Part shown: positions 28,352 to 36,595 of the stretch, piece by piece
How the letters are laid out: each line of letters starts with the position of its first letter
Numbering within the stretch: the stretch's first letter is position 1
Assembly (NCBI GenBank): GCA_051747265.1
Contig: JBNJFY010000001.1
Coordinates: 682,001-746,000, forward strand
Direction: 5' to 3'
DNA: 64,000 bases
From: JBNJFY01 sp051747265
GTDB lineage: Bacteria; Bacteroidota; Rhodothermia; Balneolales; Balneolaceae
Notes under the pieces: model-generated
The model's database searches: none
Told to the model about the DNA's origin: nothing
What the model saw: only the letters and a program-made list of their open reading frames with translations
Translations under genes and position numbers: made by a program

Positions 28352-29560
28352 ATGAAAATACATGAGTATCAGGCCAAAGAGATTTTAAAAGAACACGGCG
28401 TTGCGGTTCCTGCCGGTGTGGCAGCAACCAGCGTTGATGAAGCCGTTAAGGCCGCCGAAGACATGAAAGCCGATGGAACCAGCCTTTTTGTTGTAAAGGC
28501 TCAAATTCATGCCGGTGGACGTGGAAAAGGCCGCACGAAAGAGAGCAACTCCAAAGGGGTTATTCTCTGCAAAAGCATTGATGAAGTACGTGAAGCAGCT
28601 GAAAACCTACTGGGCGACGTACTAGTAACCGTTCAGACTGGCGAAGAAGGCCAGAAAGTTCAGCGCATCTACGTAACCGATGGTGTAGACATCGAACAAG
28701 AGTTCTACCTCGGTATTCTGCTGGATCGCGCCAAGAGCAAGAATGTGATCATGGTATCCACCGAAGGTGGTGTGGAGATTGAAAAAGTGGCCGAAGAAAC
28801 GCCGGAGAAGATCGTTAAGGAATGGGTTGAGCCGGGCATGGACCTGCAGCCCAATCAAGCACGTCACCTGGCTTTCGCGCTGGGCTTTGAAGGTGAGGCA
28901 TTCAAGAAAGCCTACAAAATGATCCACAAGTTGTATCAAACTTATGTGGATACCGACGCTTCCCTGATCGAGATCAACCCGCTGGTATTGACGCCAGACA
29001 ACGATGTATATGCTCTGGATGCCAAGGTCACTTTCGATGACAACGCGCTGTTCCGTCACAAGGATATCCAAGAGCTGCGTGATGAGTCCGAAGAGAATCC
29101 GCTGGAGCTGGAAGCATCCAAGTACGATCTGAACTACATTAAATTGGACGGTAACGTAGGCTGTATGGTCAACGGAGCTGGTCTGGCTATGGCGACCATG
29201 GATATCATTAAGCTGTCCGGTGGCGAACCAGCCAACTTCCTTGATGTTGGTGGCGGCGCCAATGTCGAAACCGTGAAAAACGGATTCCGCATTATTTTGG
29301 AAGATAAGAATGTGGAAGCGATCCTTATTAACATCTTCGGTGGTATTGTTCGCTGTGATCGTGTAGCCAACGGTGTACTCGAAGCAGTGAAGGATCCTGA
29401 AATCGCGGATAAAATTAAGGAAGTGCCCATTATCGTGCGTCTGCAAGGTACCAACGCCGAAGAAGGCAAAGAGATCATCGACAACAGCGACTTGAACGTG
29501 ATCTCCGCGGTTCTGCTGAAAGACGCCGCTTCTGAAGTATCCAACGTATTGAGCGCTTAA
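28352..29560 (+). CDS. sucC: Succinate-CoA ligase (ADP-forming) subunit beta
   Basis: This 402-residue TCA-cycle subunit interconverts succinyl-CoA and succinate with ATP/GTP formation. It begins MKIHEYQAKEILKEHGVAVP, the family hallmark, followed by the ATP-grasp domain (VVKAQIHAGGRGKG, about 48-61). The C-terminal flavodoxin-like domain includes the FLDVGGGANVETVKNGF and ILINIFGGIVRCDRVANG motifs. Length and motifs are complete. The alpha subunit gene sucD is not adjacent, and a strong terminator follows, so sucC is transcribed alone here. Confidence 0.97.
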   Translation: MKIHEYQAKEILKEHGVAVPAGVAATSVDEAVKAAEDMKADGTSLFVVKAQIHAGGRGKGRTKESNSKGVILCKSIDEVREAAENLLGDVLVTVQTGEEGQKVQRIYVTDGVDIEQEFYLGILLDRAKSKNVIMVSTEGGVEIEKVAEETPEKIVKEWVEPGMDLQPNQARHLAFALGFEGEAFKKAYKMIHKLYQTYVDTDASLIEINPLVLTPDNDVYALDAKVTFDDNALFRHKDIQELRDESEENPLELEASKYDLNYIKLDGNVGCMVNGAGLAMATMDIIKLSGGEPANFLDVGGGANVETVKNGFRIILEDKNVEAILINIFGGIVRCDRVANGVLEAVKDPEIADKIKEVPIIVRLQGTNAEEGKEIIDNSDLNVISAVLLKDAASEVSNVLSA

Positions 29561-29588
29561 GATAAAGCCTCATTTACGTAATGATTTG

Positions 29589-29623
29589 AAGCCCGATTTC
29601 CATTGGAGATCGGGCTTTTTTGT
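29589..29623 (+). terminator. Rho-independent terminator of sucC
   Basis: AAGCCCGAT (29589-29597) pairs with ATCGGGCTT (29609-29617) and is followed by a run of T residues, about 30 bp after the sucC stop. Confidence 0.9.
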
Positions 29624-29949
29624 TTCGGGAAGCAGGCACTTTACTACCAGTTGATGTAGCGTATGTATGTTAACAGAGTAGCAGCATTTAAGGATACAAT
29701 CCTTGATATTTCTACAGCCTGTGATTATAGACGGTACTCATGGCACTAGCTCGCGCTTCCTCGCCTGTCCCGGGGATGCGGGCAGGAAGCTGGGCAATCG
29801 GTCTTATTGACTCTTAATATAATATTGGGTAGAAGACTGACCGATTGGTCTGAAGGTGGGACAGCTGTGCCTGTTGGCAAGGGTGTCCCACCCTCAGTCA
29901 AATCGGGTTCACTTGAATACGCTAAATTCATCTCTCCTGCGATTTGACA

Positions 29950-30161
29950 GAGGCTGTCCAAAAAGTCCTTTTCTAATTTCAAGGACCTAAATAATTTAGG
30001 TTTTAGGGTCAAATATGTGCCAGACCTATCAGGTTTCCAAAACCTGATAGGTCTATATATGAAAAGGACGCGACTTATCAAGAAGATCAGAGATACACAC
30101 TCTTAGAAAACTTAAATTAATTTAGTGGTTACATCCTGCTTTTTACTTTTTAGACAGCCTC
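29950..30161. mobile_element. MITE-like or decayed insertion element (212 bp)
   Basis: GAGGCTGTCCAAAAAGT (29950-29966) and ACTTTTTAGACAGCCTC (30145-30161) are terminal inverted repeats matching at 16 of 17 positions. The GAGGCTGTC-type end is common at insertion-sequence termini. The interior has no transposase ORF but carries a perfect 15-bp hairpin (30022-30054). No clean target duplication was found, so it may be an old internal-deletion derivative. Confidence 0.65.
30022..30054. repeat. AGACCTATCAGG hairpin repeat
   Basis: AGACCTATCAGGTTT pairs perfectly with AAACCTGATAGGTCT across a 3-nt loop. Repeats of this type are, from memory, widespread in Bacteroidota genomes. It lies inside the MITE-like element at 29950-30161. 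Confidence 0.75.
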
Positions 30162-30465
30162 ACGACTATAACCTACCTTTCTCTGATTACCGGACTCTCA
30201 CCTGCATAATATTCAATAATTGTTGCCTCAAGCAAGTTGCCGTCCGGTCACTAAAACGTACTTAAAATTTCACGTTAGGACGATTGCCCTAATTGACCAC
30301 TTGAAGCTGATTATCGGTATTTCCATACACCACACAATCAGGCAAAAACGTCTTACCCACATTCAGATAAATTTTCCTCATTAGAATAAGTCGCCATTCT
30401 AGATAAGTTGAGATCAATTATTTATCTAATTGTCTAAATTTAGGCCACAATTAACACTATTCGTT

Positions 30466-32103
30466 TTGAAAAAAGCATTACCTCTACTTGCCCTATTAAC
30501 AATTGTAGGATGTACCAAAATCATAACAAAAAGTGGGTTTAAGGAGTACGCCCCCCCAGTTGTCGATAGTAGGGGATATGACAGCCTAAATTCATACCAA
30601 CAAGATTTAGTTTTCTTGGATGCACTATGCAAAGACGTTTTCCCAAATATTAATAACACTTTTCCCACCACAGAGCGCCAACTTCTTCTGGATAGTCTGT
30701 TAAGTAATCTCTCCAAGAAGGCCAATGATATTGAGTTTGTTAAAAGTAACCTCCATTACTTAGCTCAATTTAACAATGAACATACCCAAGCTGGTTTTGT
30801 ACCCCCTCAACAATGGGTGCCGGTTCGGTTTCATTTCGTAGATCGTGATTGGTATATCATTGATGTCGCCATGGAATATGATTCCACTCTTATTGGGAAT
30901 AGAATCACGCATATCAATGAAAAACCCATCCGAAATGTAGAACACACCTTTTTCAAGTACGTTTCTGCTGAAAATGAGATCAACAAACGAAAGGTTGCAC
31001 AACGCTTCTTTAAGTATCCCGATTATTATCGTCTGTTTGGGTTGGCAGAACAAACGGATAGTCTTTCCCTGCGTTTTGAAAATGGGAAATCTATCTGGAT
31101 AGACTCCATTCAAAGAACTGACAGTGTTCGGTTTCATATCGCGGGCTCCGATAAATTTTATCCATACTCAAATCACCACAAACACAAAATCACCTACTAT
31201 AGAGAGCACCACTACGATTTTTCCGTTTATCCAGATAAGAACTACGCCTACCTACAATTTAATCGGAGCAATGATTTAGTTGATGCATTAGATACCATGG
31301 ATGATTATTTAAAACCCTGGATCACTCCATTTGCAAAATTTTATCTCAAGAGACAGGTTCGAAAAAAGAAAGAAGATAAGATTCGTGGTTTCGTAGATGT
31401 AGGACGTCCAGTATTTGGAGAATATATATCTAGCATGATCGATTCCATCAATAGTAATCAGATAGATAATCTGATAATTGATTTACGTCATAATATTGGA
31501 GGAAGCGGTACATTATTTAAACAACTCATGTATCACCTGACCAACAGAAACGATTTGAATGGCTATCAGAAATTTTATTATTACTCCGAATTTCAAAAAT
31601 CTCGAGACAAAAAACGGTTTAAGGAATTCGAACAACAATACACAGAACAATTTAACTCTAACCCGCAACTGGGAAAACTCTATTCAGCGGAGCTTTTAAA
31701 GCCAGATAAAACTTTTTTTGATCCCGTAAATCGTACTGATTCTCCCTATTATATTCCTTCGGATCGTCACGTCTTTAAGGGTAATATCTATATACTTGCC
31801 AATTATGGGACCCATTCAGCCGCGGCCCTCTTCACTACGCTAATGCAAGATAACCAGTTAGCTACCATTATAGGTACCAGCGTTGCCAATAACCCGACTG
31901 GGGCAACCTCGCTGACTCCCTTTAGATTGCCTAATAGCGAACTCTATGTAGAAATCGCATCCAGCTATAGAGTACGACCTGATTCTAGTAAAGGGAAAAT
32001 ACAAAAGCCTGACTATTGGATAGAAAATACTGTTCCGGATATTTTAAAAGGAAATGATCAGGTATTTGATAAAGCCCTGGAACTCATCTACTCTCAAAAT
32101 TAA
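30466..32103 (+). CDS. S41-peptidase-like lipoprotein
   Basis: From the TTG at 30466 the protein has 545 residues with a lipoprotein signal (MKKALPLLALLTIVGC). The frame is also open from a TTG at 30430, but the upstream residues would bury the signal. The C-terminal third resembles S41 tail proteases: NLIIDLRHNIGGSG, then NYGTHSAAALFTTLM with a Ser at the usual nucleophile position, and a NNPTGATSLTPFRLPNS segment. No PDZ domain is obvious; the N-terminal half is unrecognised and Tyr/Asp-rich. The gene is visibly more AT-rich than its neighbours and lies between repeat elements, which suggests transfer. Activity is unproven. Confidence 0.72.
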   Translation: MKKALPLLALLTIVGCTKIITKSGFKEYAPPVVDSRGYDSLNSYQQDLVFLDALCKDVFPNINNTFPTTERQLLLDSLLSNLSKKANDIEFVKSNLHYLAQFNNEHTQAGFVPPQQWVPVRFHFVDRDWYIIDVAMEYDSTLIGNRITHINEKPIRNVEHTFFKYVSAENEINKRKVAQRFFKYPDYYRLFGLAEQTDSLSLRFENGKSIWIDSIQRTDSVRFHIAGSDKFYPYSNHHKHKITYYREHHYDFSVYPDKNYAYLQFNRSNDLVDALDTMDDYLKPWITPFAKFYLKRQVRKKKEDKIRGFVDVGRPVFGEYISSMIDSINSNQIDNLIIDLRHNIGGSGTLFKQLMYHLTNRNDLNGYQKFYYYSEFQKSRDKKRFKEFEQQYTEQFNSNPQLGKLYSAELLKPDKTFFDPVNRTDSPYYIPSDRHVFKGNIYILANYGTHSAAALFTTLMQDNQLATIIGTSVANNPTGATSLTPFRLPNSELYVEIASSYRVRPDSSKGKIQKPDYWIENTVPDILKGNDQVFDKALELIYSQN

Positions 32104-32184
32104 TGCATCACGCGCTAAAAGATACTAAAGGGTCATGCTTTCAATTATGTGATGACATAGCGGAGATATGCCACAAGAGGATAT

Positions 32185-32224
32185 GTATGTGAGGCGGACA
32201 GGAGTTTCTGTCCGCCTCACATAC
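32185..32224. repeat. Perfect 17-bp inverted repeat between convergent genes
   Basis: GTATGTGAGGCGGACAG and its exact complement flank a 6-nt loop. The rest of the 32104-32370 gap holds only a smaller GGGGAGC/GCTCCCC hairpin near 32264-32280. The position between converging S41-like and ATPase genes would suit a bidirectional terminator, but there is no T-run, so a REP-like repeat is as likely. Confidence 0.75.
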
Positions 32225-32370
32225 AAGCCACCTTATGAAGGGGCTTTTTCCTGTCATGCAATAGGGGAGCTCCGCTCCCCGCAAAGAGTTGGAACAGGAC
32301 ACTCCAAGCAACAAAGGAACAAGTTCAACCACTAGCCCTGCGCTGGATGTCAAGGTAACTTTTTTATGAT

Positions 32371-33495
32371 TTAAAAACGCTGGACAATCCACCGTTTCAT
32401 TAGCGGATCTGTTAATTGATACCTCTTATCCCTCTCCACAATTAAATCTTCATTTTTCAAACGATCTAATGATCGATATACCTGCGAGGAGCTGTTAATT
32501 GCATATTTCTGCAACACTTTTCGCGAACTCATTTTCTCTTCCTCATGAGCGATCGCACGGAGCACATTCAATTGTTGATTGGTCAATCGCTCAATTTCAC
32601 GTTCGAACAACAATTTATTCTGTTGCAGTAATTCTATAAATCCTTGCTGTATATCTTCTACGGTGTAGTTCGTTTTTTCCTCGCTCCATACTATCCAGGC
32701 TAACTGCTGAACATAGTAGGGATGCCCATTTATCTGTTGAACCAACTGCTTGGCACATTCGGTAGGCAACTCCTTACCAGATTTTTTAAAAGCCTCAATC
32801 AGATAGGGGATCCAGTGAACTAGCTCTATGTTACCCAACTCCATTAAGTCCCCAAACTTATAGAATGGCATTGAGGCATCTTTAAAGTACTGCTCTAGCA
32901 TGTGTTTTTTGCTACCATACAGGCAATACGAAACCTCCTCATGATATTGCCATCTGGATCTCACCAATTGCTGGAAACCCTCGGGATCATCAAAGTGATC
33001 AATGCTTTGAAATTCATCTAAAGCAATGACCATTTTATATCCTTTGTCACGGGCGATTTTCTGAGGCAGATCCAAAATTTCTTCCCGAGTCTCATTACTT
33101 TCCACCGCATCTATGGTGATGGAAAAACCAGGATCAGAATATGGATCCAGTTCCATTTTGGGACGTAACCGTTTCAACCCTTTTTTTACAAAACGCATCC
33201 ACTGTTCGGCCGTGGAATAACTTACTTTGACGATCTGCTCCAGGAGCTTTTCATAGAACTCTTGTTCGGTCCGGACACTGAATAAATCAATCATCACAAC
33301 TTTATTCTGCTTTGATTTATTCTGCCATCTTCGCGCCACCTCGGTAATAAGTGATGTTTTCCCCAGCCGCCGCGGAGAGATGAGAATGGTATTAATTCCG
33401 TTCGTGAAATTCTTGGTTAATCGCTTGATCTCACTGGAACGGTTGATAAAGTTCGCATCCTGGACAACCTGCCCAAACTTGAAAGGTGTACTCAT
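32371..33495 (-). CDS. AAA ATPase of the archaeal-type (ATPase_2) family with C-terminal winged helix
   Basis: This 374-residue protein begins with an FINRSSEIKRL element, then Walker A SPRRLGKTSL (about 41-50), Walker B KMVIALDEFQS (about 155-165) and a sensor-like CLYGSKKHML. The C-terminal third reads as a winged-helix DNA-binding domain (LNVLRAIAHEEEKMSSRKVLQKYAI). Proteins of this STAND-like/MNS-related family are common in archaea and patchy in bacteria, often near mobile DNA, with poorly known function. Three phased 15-bp repeats stand directly upstream. It is AT-richer than the genes around it. Confidence 0.85.
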   Translation of the reverse strand: MSTPFKFGQVVQDANFINRSSEIKRLTKNFTNGINTILISPRRLGKTSLITEVARRWQNKSKQNKVVMIDLFSVRTEQEFYEKLLEQIVKVSYSTAEQWMRFVKKGLKRLRPKMELDPYSDPGFSITIDAVESNETREEILDLPQKIARDKGYKMVIALDEFQSIDHFDDPEGFQQLVRSRWQYHEEVSYCLYGSKKHMLEQYFKDASMPFYKFGDLMELGNIELVHWIPYLIEAFKKSGKELPTECAKQLVQQINGHPYYVQQLAWIVWSEEKTNYTVEDIQQGFIELLQQNKLLFEREIERLTNQQLNVLRAIAHEEEKMSSRKVLQKYAINSSSQVYRSLDRLKNEDLIVERDKRYQLTDPLMKRWIVQRF

Positions 33496-33525
33496 AACAA
33501 CGTGGCTTATCTGTTTATGAGTAAC

Positions 33526-33575
33526 TTACTAACAAAACCATTACTAACAAAATTGTTACTAACACTATTGTTAGT
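33526..33575 (-). repeat. Three 15-bp tandem repeats plus an inverted half-site upstream of the ATPase gene
   Basis: TTACTAACA begins at 33526, 33541 and 33556, exactly 15 bp apart, and an inverted TGTTAGT lies at 33569-33575. They fill the gap between the upstream DMT gene stop and the ATPase start. The regular spacing (about 1.4 helical turns) suggests binding sites, possibly for the ATPase itself through its winged helix, but binding is not shown. Confidence 0.75.
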
Positions 33576-33579
33576 TATA

Positions 33580-34458
33580 TCATTTCTTTCGGGCTGTAGC
33601 TCCCAAGTAGATGGCAGCTAAGGCAATCAGTGCTCCCGTCAAATCCATCCAACCCGAGGGGCGATCGAACAGCAGAATATCCCAGATAAAGGCCAGAGCC
33701 GGTTGCAGCAATAGAATCAGCCCACTTACCGAAGTTTCCAGATTGGGCAAGGCGTTAGATATGATTACCCACCCTAGCACTTGACCCACCAAGGCTAGTC
33801 CGATCAACGAACCCCAAGTCTCCAGGTTGGGCACGGAGAAACTTTCGGACGGATCCAGCCCTACCAACAGCCCCAGGCAGGCGGCGGATATCAAACTCAC
33901 GTAGGCTAAATTCATTTCCGAGCTGAGTTTAACGTCCAATCGCTGGGCATTTCGGATGAACAAAATATACATGGTATACGCCAGCGCCGTCCCCAGTCCC
34001 AACCAGATACCGATCCGATATCCTGGCCCGGCCGCAAACCATTGATCGCTGACGATTAAAAACAATCCGGCCACCGCGACCGGAATGGAGGTCCACAACT
34101 TCCAACCGGCGTACTCTTTGTAGTACAATACCCCTACCAGAGCTAAAAAGAATACTTGGAAGTTACCCAAAATGGTGGCTAGCCCTGGGCCGATGTATAA
34201 TATGCTTCGGTGCCACAAAAACAGATCGATAGAGAAGATCACTCCGCCTCCCAGTGAGAGCATAAGAGCAGCTTTTCCCGCCCAGATCCGATGCTTGCGA
34301 ATGATGCCATACACCAGCAATATGGCTCCTCCCAAAAATACCCGATAAAAAGCCGAGGTGGTCGGACCAACTTCGGCCAGTTTTACAAATACAGATGTGA
34401 AGCTGATCAAAAAGGCGCCAATCAGCAGGGATACAATGGATCGGGTTTGTGCAGTCAA
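33580..34458 (-). CDS. EamA/DMT-family transporter
   Basis: This 292-residue inner-membrane protein has ten helices in two EamA repeats, starting SIVSLLIGAFLISFTSVFVKLAEVGPTTSAFYRV. The second half includes GQVLGWVIISNALPNLETSVSGLILLLQPA, typical of the family. A short basic tail ends the protein. It is followed downstream by the repeat array and ATPase gene on the same strand. The substrate cannot be predicted. Confidence 0.9.
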   Translation of the reverse strand: MTAQTRSIVSLLIGAFLISFTSVFVKLAEVGPTTSAFYRVFLGGAILLVYGIIRKHRIWAGKAALMLSLGGGVIFSIDLFLWHRSILYIGPGLATILGNFQVFFLALVGVLYYKEYAGWKLWTSIPVAVAGLFLIVSDQWFAAGPGYRIGIWLGLGTALAYTMYILFIRNAQRLDVKLSSEMNLAYVSLISAACLGLLVGLDPSESFSVPNLETWGSLIGLALVGQVLGWVIISNALPNLETSVSGLILLLQPALAFIWDILLFDRPSGWMDLTGALIALAAIYLGATARKK

Positions 34459-34685
34459 AACGAGTGTGCGAGTGGGTCTAAATCAATGATTGGTTATTGG
34501 TTACAAGCTCTCTAGGTACAGCCTTCCCATTGGAGATCCAAACAAAATCAGCTCACGAATGTTAAATTTTTCAAAGTCCCTCGATTAATTACAAGATATT
34601 GGCTAGTCTGTGAGCCAAGAAAACACACATTTTTTTGACGAACACTCTTAAACATATCACCAGCACAGCTGCTCCATCATCTCGC

Positions 34686-34751
34686 ATGGTGTGCAATTGG
34701 TATGTGTATATGTATTATCGCCTCAATCGCGCCGGAGTGTTCCTGACATGA
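34686..34751 (+). CDS. Tyrosine-rich leader peptide (candidate, 21 residues)
   Basis: ATG at 34686 opens a 21-codon frame ending TGA at 34749-34751. Residues 1-14 read MVCNWYVYMYYRLN, so four Tyr codons and one Trp codon fall within seven codons. It is followed 32 bp later by a strong terminator hairpin, and 98 bp later by the gene for an enzyme that forms tyrosine from phenylalanine. No Shine-Dalgarno site is seen, which is normal in this group. The alternative is chance, but composition, position and the antiterminator match together make a leader peptide likely. Confidence 0.65.
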   Translation: MVCNWYVYMYYRLNRAGVFLT

Positions 34752-34817
34752 TGATTTAGATTTCATATCCAAATAGGCATCAGAAAGGCCCTCCGGCAAC
34801 CCCGGGGGGCCTTTTTT
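34731..34817 (+). promoter_or_regulatory. Candidate ribosome-mediated tyrosine attenuator
   Basis: GCCGGAG (34731-34737), inside the leader ORF, is exactly complementary to CTCCGGC (34791-34797), which is part of the 5' arm of the terminator. If the ribosome stalls on the tandem Tyr codons (34713-34718), GCCGGAG stays free and can hold the terminator arm open. If it reaches the stop codon, GCCGGAG is covered and the terminator forms. This is the logic of trp/his attenuation, read here directly from the sequence; function is inferred. Confidence 0.6.
34784..34817 (+). terminator. Attenuator terminator upstream of the aromatic amino acid hydroxylase gene
   Basis: AAAGGCCCTCCGG (34784-34796) pairs with CGGGGGGCCTTT-type sequence (34802-34814) over 13 positions with one G-T pair, a 5-nt loop and a run of six T residues. 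It stands 32 bp before the hydroxylase ATG, so it can only be useful as an attenuator or as the end of an upstream transcript. Confidence 0.85.
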
Positions 34818-34849
34818 ATTTGGTGTTCAATTTCAAATAGATAACCCTC

Positions 34850-36595
34850 ATGACTACGCAACTCTTATCCAGTCAAACCATAAGTGACCAACTACCCGCT
34901 CACTTACGACCTTTCGTTGTCGAACAACAGTATGAGCGCTACTCCCCTGAAGACCAGGCGGTCTGGCGATACATCATGCGTCGTAATGCCTCGTATCTGA
35001 AGAAGGTGGCCCATCCCGCTTACTTCGAGGGACTATCTAAAACGGGAATCAGTAACCAACGCATTCCGGATATCAACACCATGAATGCCCGAATGGCAGA
35101 ATTGGGCTGGCAGGTAGTAATCGTGGATGGTTTCGTTCCGCCCTCAGCATTCATGGAATTTCAGGCGCACAAGATCCTGCCCATTTCCGCGGAGATGCGC
35201 ACCATCGATCATATTCTTTATACGCCCGCGCCGGATATTGTGCACGAAGCAGCCGGTCATGCCCCCCTGATTGCGGTTCCGGAATACGCGGAGTTTCTAC
35301 AACGATTTGGTGAATACGGGGCTAAAGCAGTGTACTCTAAAGAGGACTTTGAGCTCTACGAAGCCATTCGAAAACTGTCTGTTCTCAAAGAAAGTGCGGG
35401 AGTTGAACCGTCCGTGCTGGATCAAGCAGAAACACAGGTTGAACAGTTACAACAACAGATTACCTCCCCTTCAGAGGCCAATAAACTGTCCCGGCTGCAC
35501 TGGTGGACCGTCGAATACGGGCTATTCGGATCTCTGAAAGATCCCCAGATTATCGGAGCCGGCTTACTCTCTTCCGTGGGCGAAAGCAAAGCTTGCCTGC
35601 ACCCCTCGGTGAAGAAACTTCCCCTGAGTTTGGATGCTGTAGATTACGCTTATGATATCACCACCATGCAGCCGCAACTGTTTGTCACTCCCAGCTTCGA
35701 TCACATGCTGGAAGTATTGGAAAGCTTTGCCGACACCATGAGTTTTCGCATCGGTGGAAGCCATGCCGTAGAACAGGTGATCGCTTCTGAACAGGTGGGC
35801 ACCCTAGAGCTGGACTCCGGGCTACAAATATCCGGACAGTTTGTTCGCCTGATCAAAGATGAAGCTGGAAATCCGGCTTATGTAGAAACCACACAGGCTA
35901 CGGCCCTGGCGTTTGAACACCGAAACCTGGATGGCTTGGATCAACATGCCTTATCGGAAGGTTGGAGTTCGCCCATCGGAAAACTGAACGGGATCGACAA
36001 ACCACTCTCCGAGTTTGATGAAGGCAATTTACTCACTGGCGGAATCATCCCCGGTCACGACGTAACCCTGGAGTATGAATCTGGAATTCAACTCCGCGGA
36101 ACTGTCGAACACATCATCCGGAAAGCAGGAAGTATCATCGTGATCACCTTCAGCAACTGTTTGTTGTTGTCTGCCGACGATCAGTTGTTGTTCAGCCCGG
36201 AAGAGGGATTATATCATTTGGCGGTGGGCGCCGAAGTTATTTCGGCCTATTCAGGTACAGCAGATAAAGAAGCCTTTAATACTTTTTCTACCCCCTCCCC
36301 AACCAACACTCCGTTAAGGAATTGGTCCTATGAGGATCAACCCCACGCATTGCTACATAGGCTAGCAACACTTGATGAGCCAGATTCATTGGAGATTAGC
36401 AGGCTCTTTGAAGAGGCCACAGAAAGCATTCCCCATCACTGGCTGTTTTATATAGAGCTACTACGCATCAATAAGCGCAACGGGAACACTCCACTTACCC
36501 GGAAAATCACACAGCATTTATCCACGGTTAAACAAAACTACCCTAAAACAGATGAATTCATAGAATCAGACCCTATTTATCAGAAGTTTCGATAA
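34850..36595 (+). CDS. Aromatic amino acid hydroxylase (phenylalanine 4-monooxygenase family), long form
   Basis: The N-terminal half (about 20-300) is the pterin- and iron-dependent hydroxylase domain. It has the His-Glu-Ala-Ala-Gly-His motif with iron ligands His132 and His137, and the WWTVEYGL segment with Glu222 as third ligand. It should convert phenylalanine to tyrosine with tetrahydropterin and oxygen. At 581 residues it is about twice a simple bacterial PhhA (about 260-300). The extra C-terminal half (about 330-581) is not a domain that was recognised; it includes a beta-rich stretch around 380-470. No pterin dehydratase (phhB) is adjacent. A tyrosine-codon leader precedes it. Confidence 0.88.
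   Translation: MTTQLLSSQTISDQLPAHLRPFVVEQQYERYSPEDQAVWRYIMRRNASYLKKVAHPAYFEGLSKTGISNQRIPDINTMNARMAELGWQVVIVDGFVPPSAFMEFQAHKILPISAEMRTIDHILYTPAPDIVHEAAGHAPLIAVPEYAEFLQRFGEYGAKAVYSKEDFELYEAIRKLSVLKESAGVEPSVLDQAETQVEQLQQQITSPSEANKLSRLHWWTVEYGLFGSLKDPQIIGAGLLSSVGESKACLHPSVKKLPLSLDAVDYAYDITTMQPQLFVTPSFDHMLEVLESFADTMSFRIGGSHAVEQVIASEQVGTLELDSGLQISGQFVRLIKDEAGNPAYVETTQATALAFEHRNLDGLDQHALSEGWSSPIGKLNGIDKPLSEFDEGNLLTGGIIPGHDVTLEYESGIQLRGTVEHIIRKAGSIIVITFSNCLLLSADDQLLFSPEEGLYHLAVGAEVISAYSGTADKEAFNTFSTPSPTNTPLRNWSYEDQPHALLHRLATLDEPDSLEISRLFEEATESIPHHWLFYIELLRINKRNGNTPLTRKITQHLSTVKQNYPKTDEFIESDPIYQKFR

Larger units (their letters stand above)
29624..30465. other. Gene-poor repeat-rich stretch
   Basis: No credible gene lies between the sucC terminator and the S41-like lipoprotein. 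The stretch holds a CAATCGGTC/GACCGATTG inverted repeat (29795-29803 with 29839-29847) and a GGTGGGACA/TGTCCCACC hairpin (29855-29863 with 29884-29892). It also holds the MITE-like element at 29950-30161. The promoter of the lipoprotein gene must lie in the last 250 bp, but no clear motif was seen. Confidence 0.6.
34459..34849. other. Intergenic region carrying the hydroxylase leader
   Basis: The region separates the divergent DMT gene and the aromatic amino acid hydroxylase. Its right half holds the short Tyr-rich ORF and attenuator hairpin described separately. TTGACG at 34635-34640 could be a promoter element, but a matching -10/-7 box is not convincing. Confidence 0.6.

Noticed and set aside
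28622..29446. 274-residue minus-strand ORF inside sucC
   Set aside because: It is antisense to a complete and highly conserved gene.
32371..33495. ATPase gene as a transposase or phage gene
   Set aside because: Walker motifs and a winged helix fit ATPase_2; no DDE catalytic set is seen.
33526..33575. 15-bp repeats as a CRISPR array
   Set aside because: Units are short, tandem without unique spacers, and no cas genes are present.
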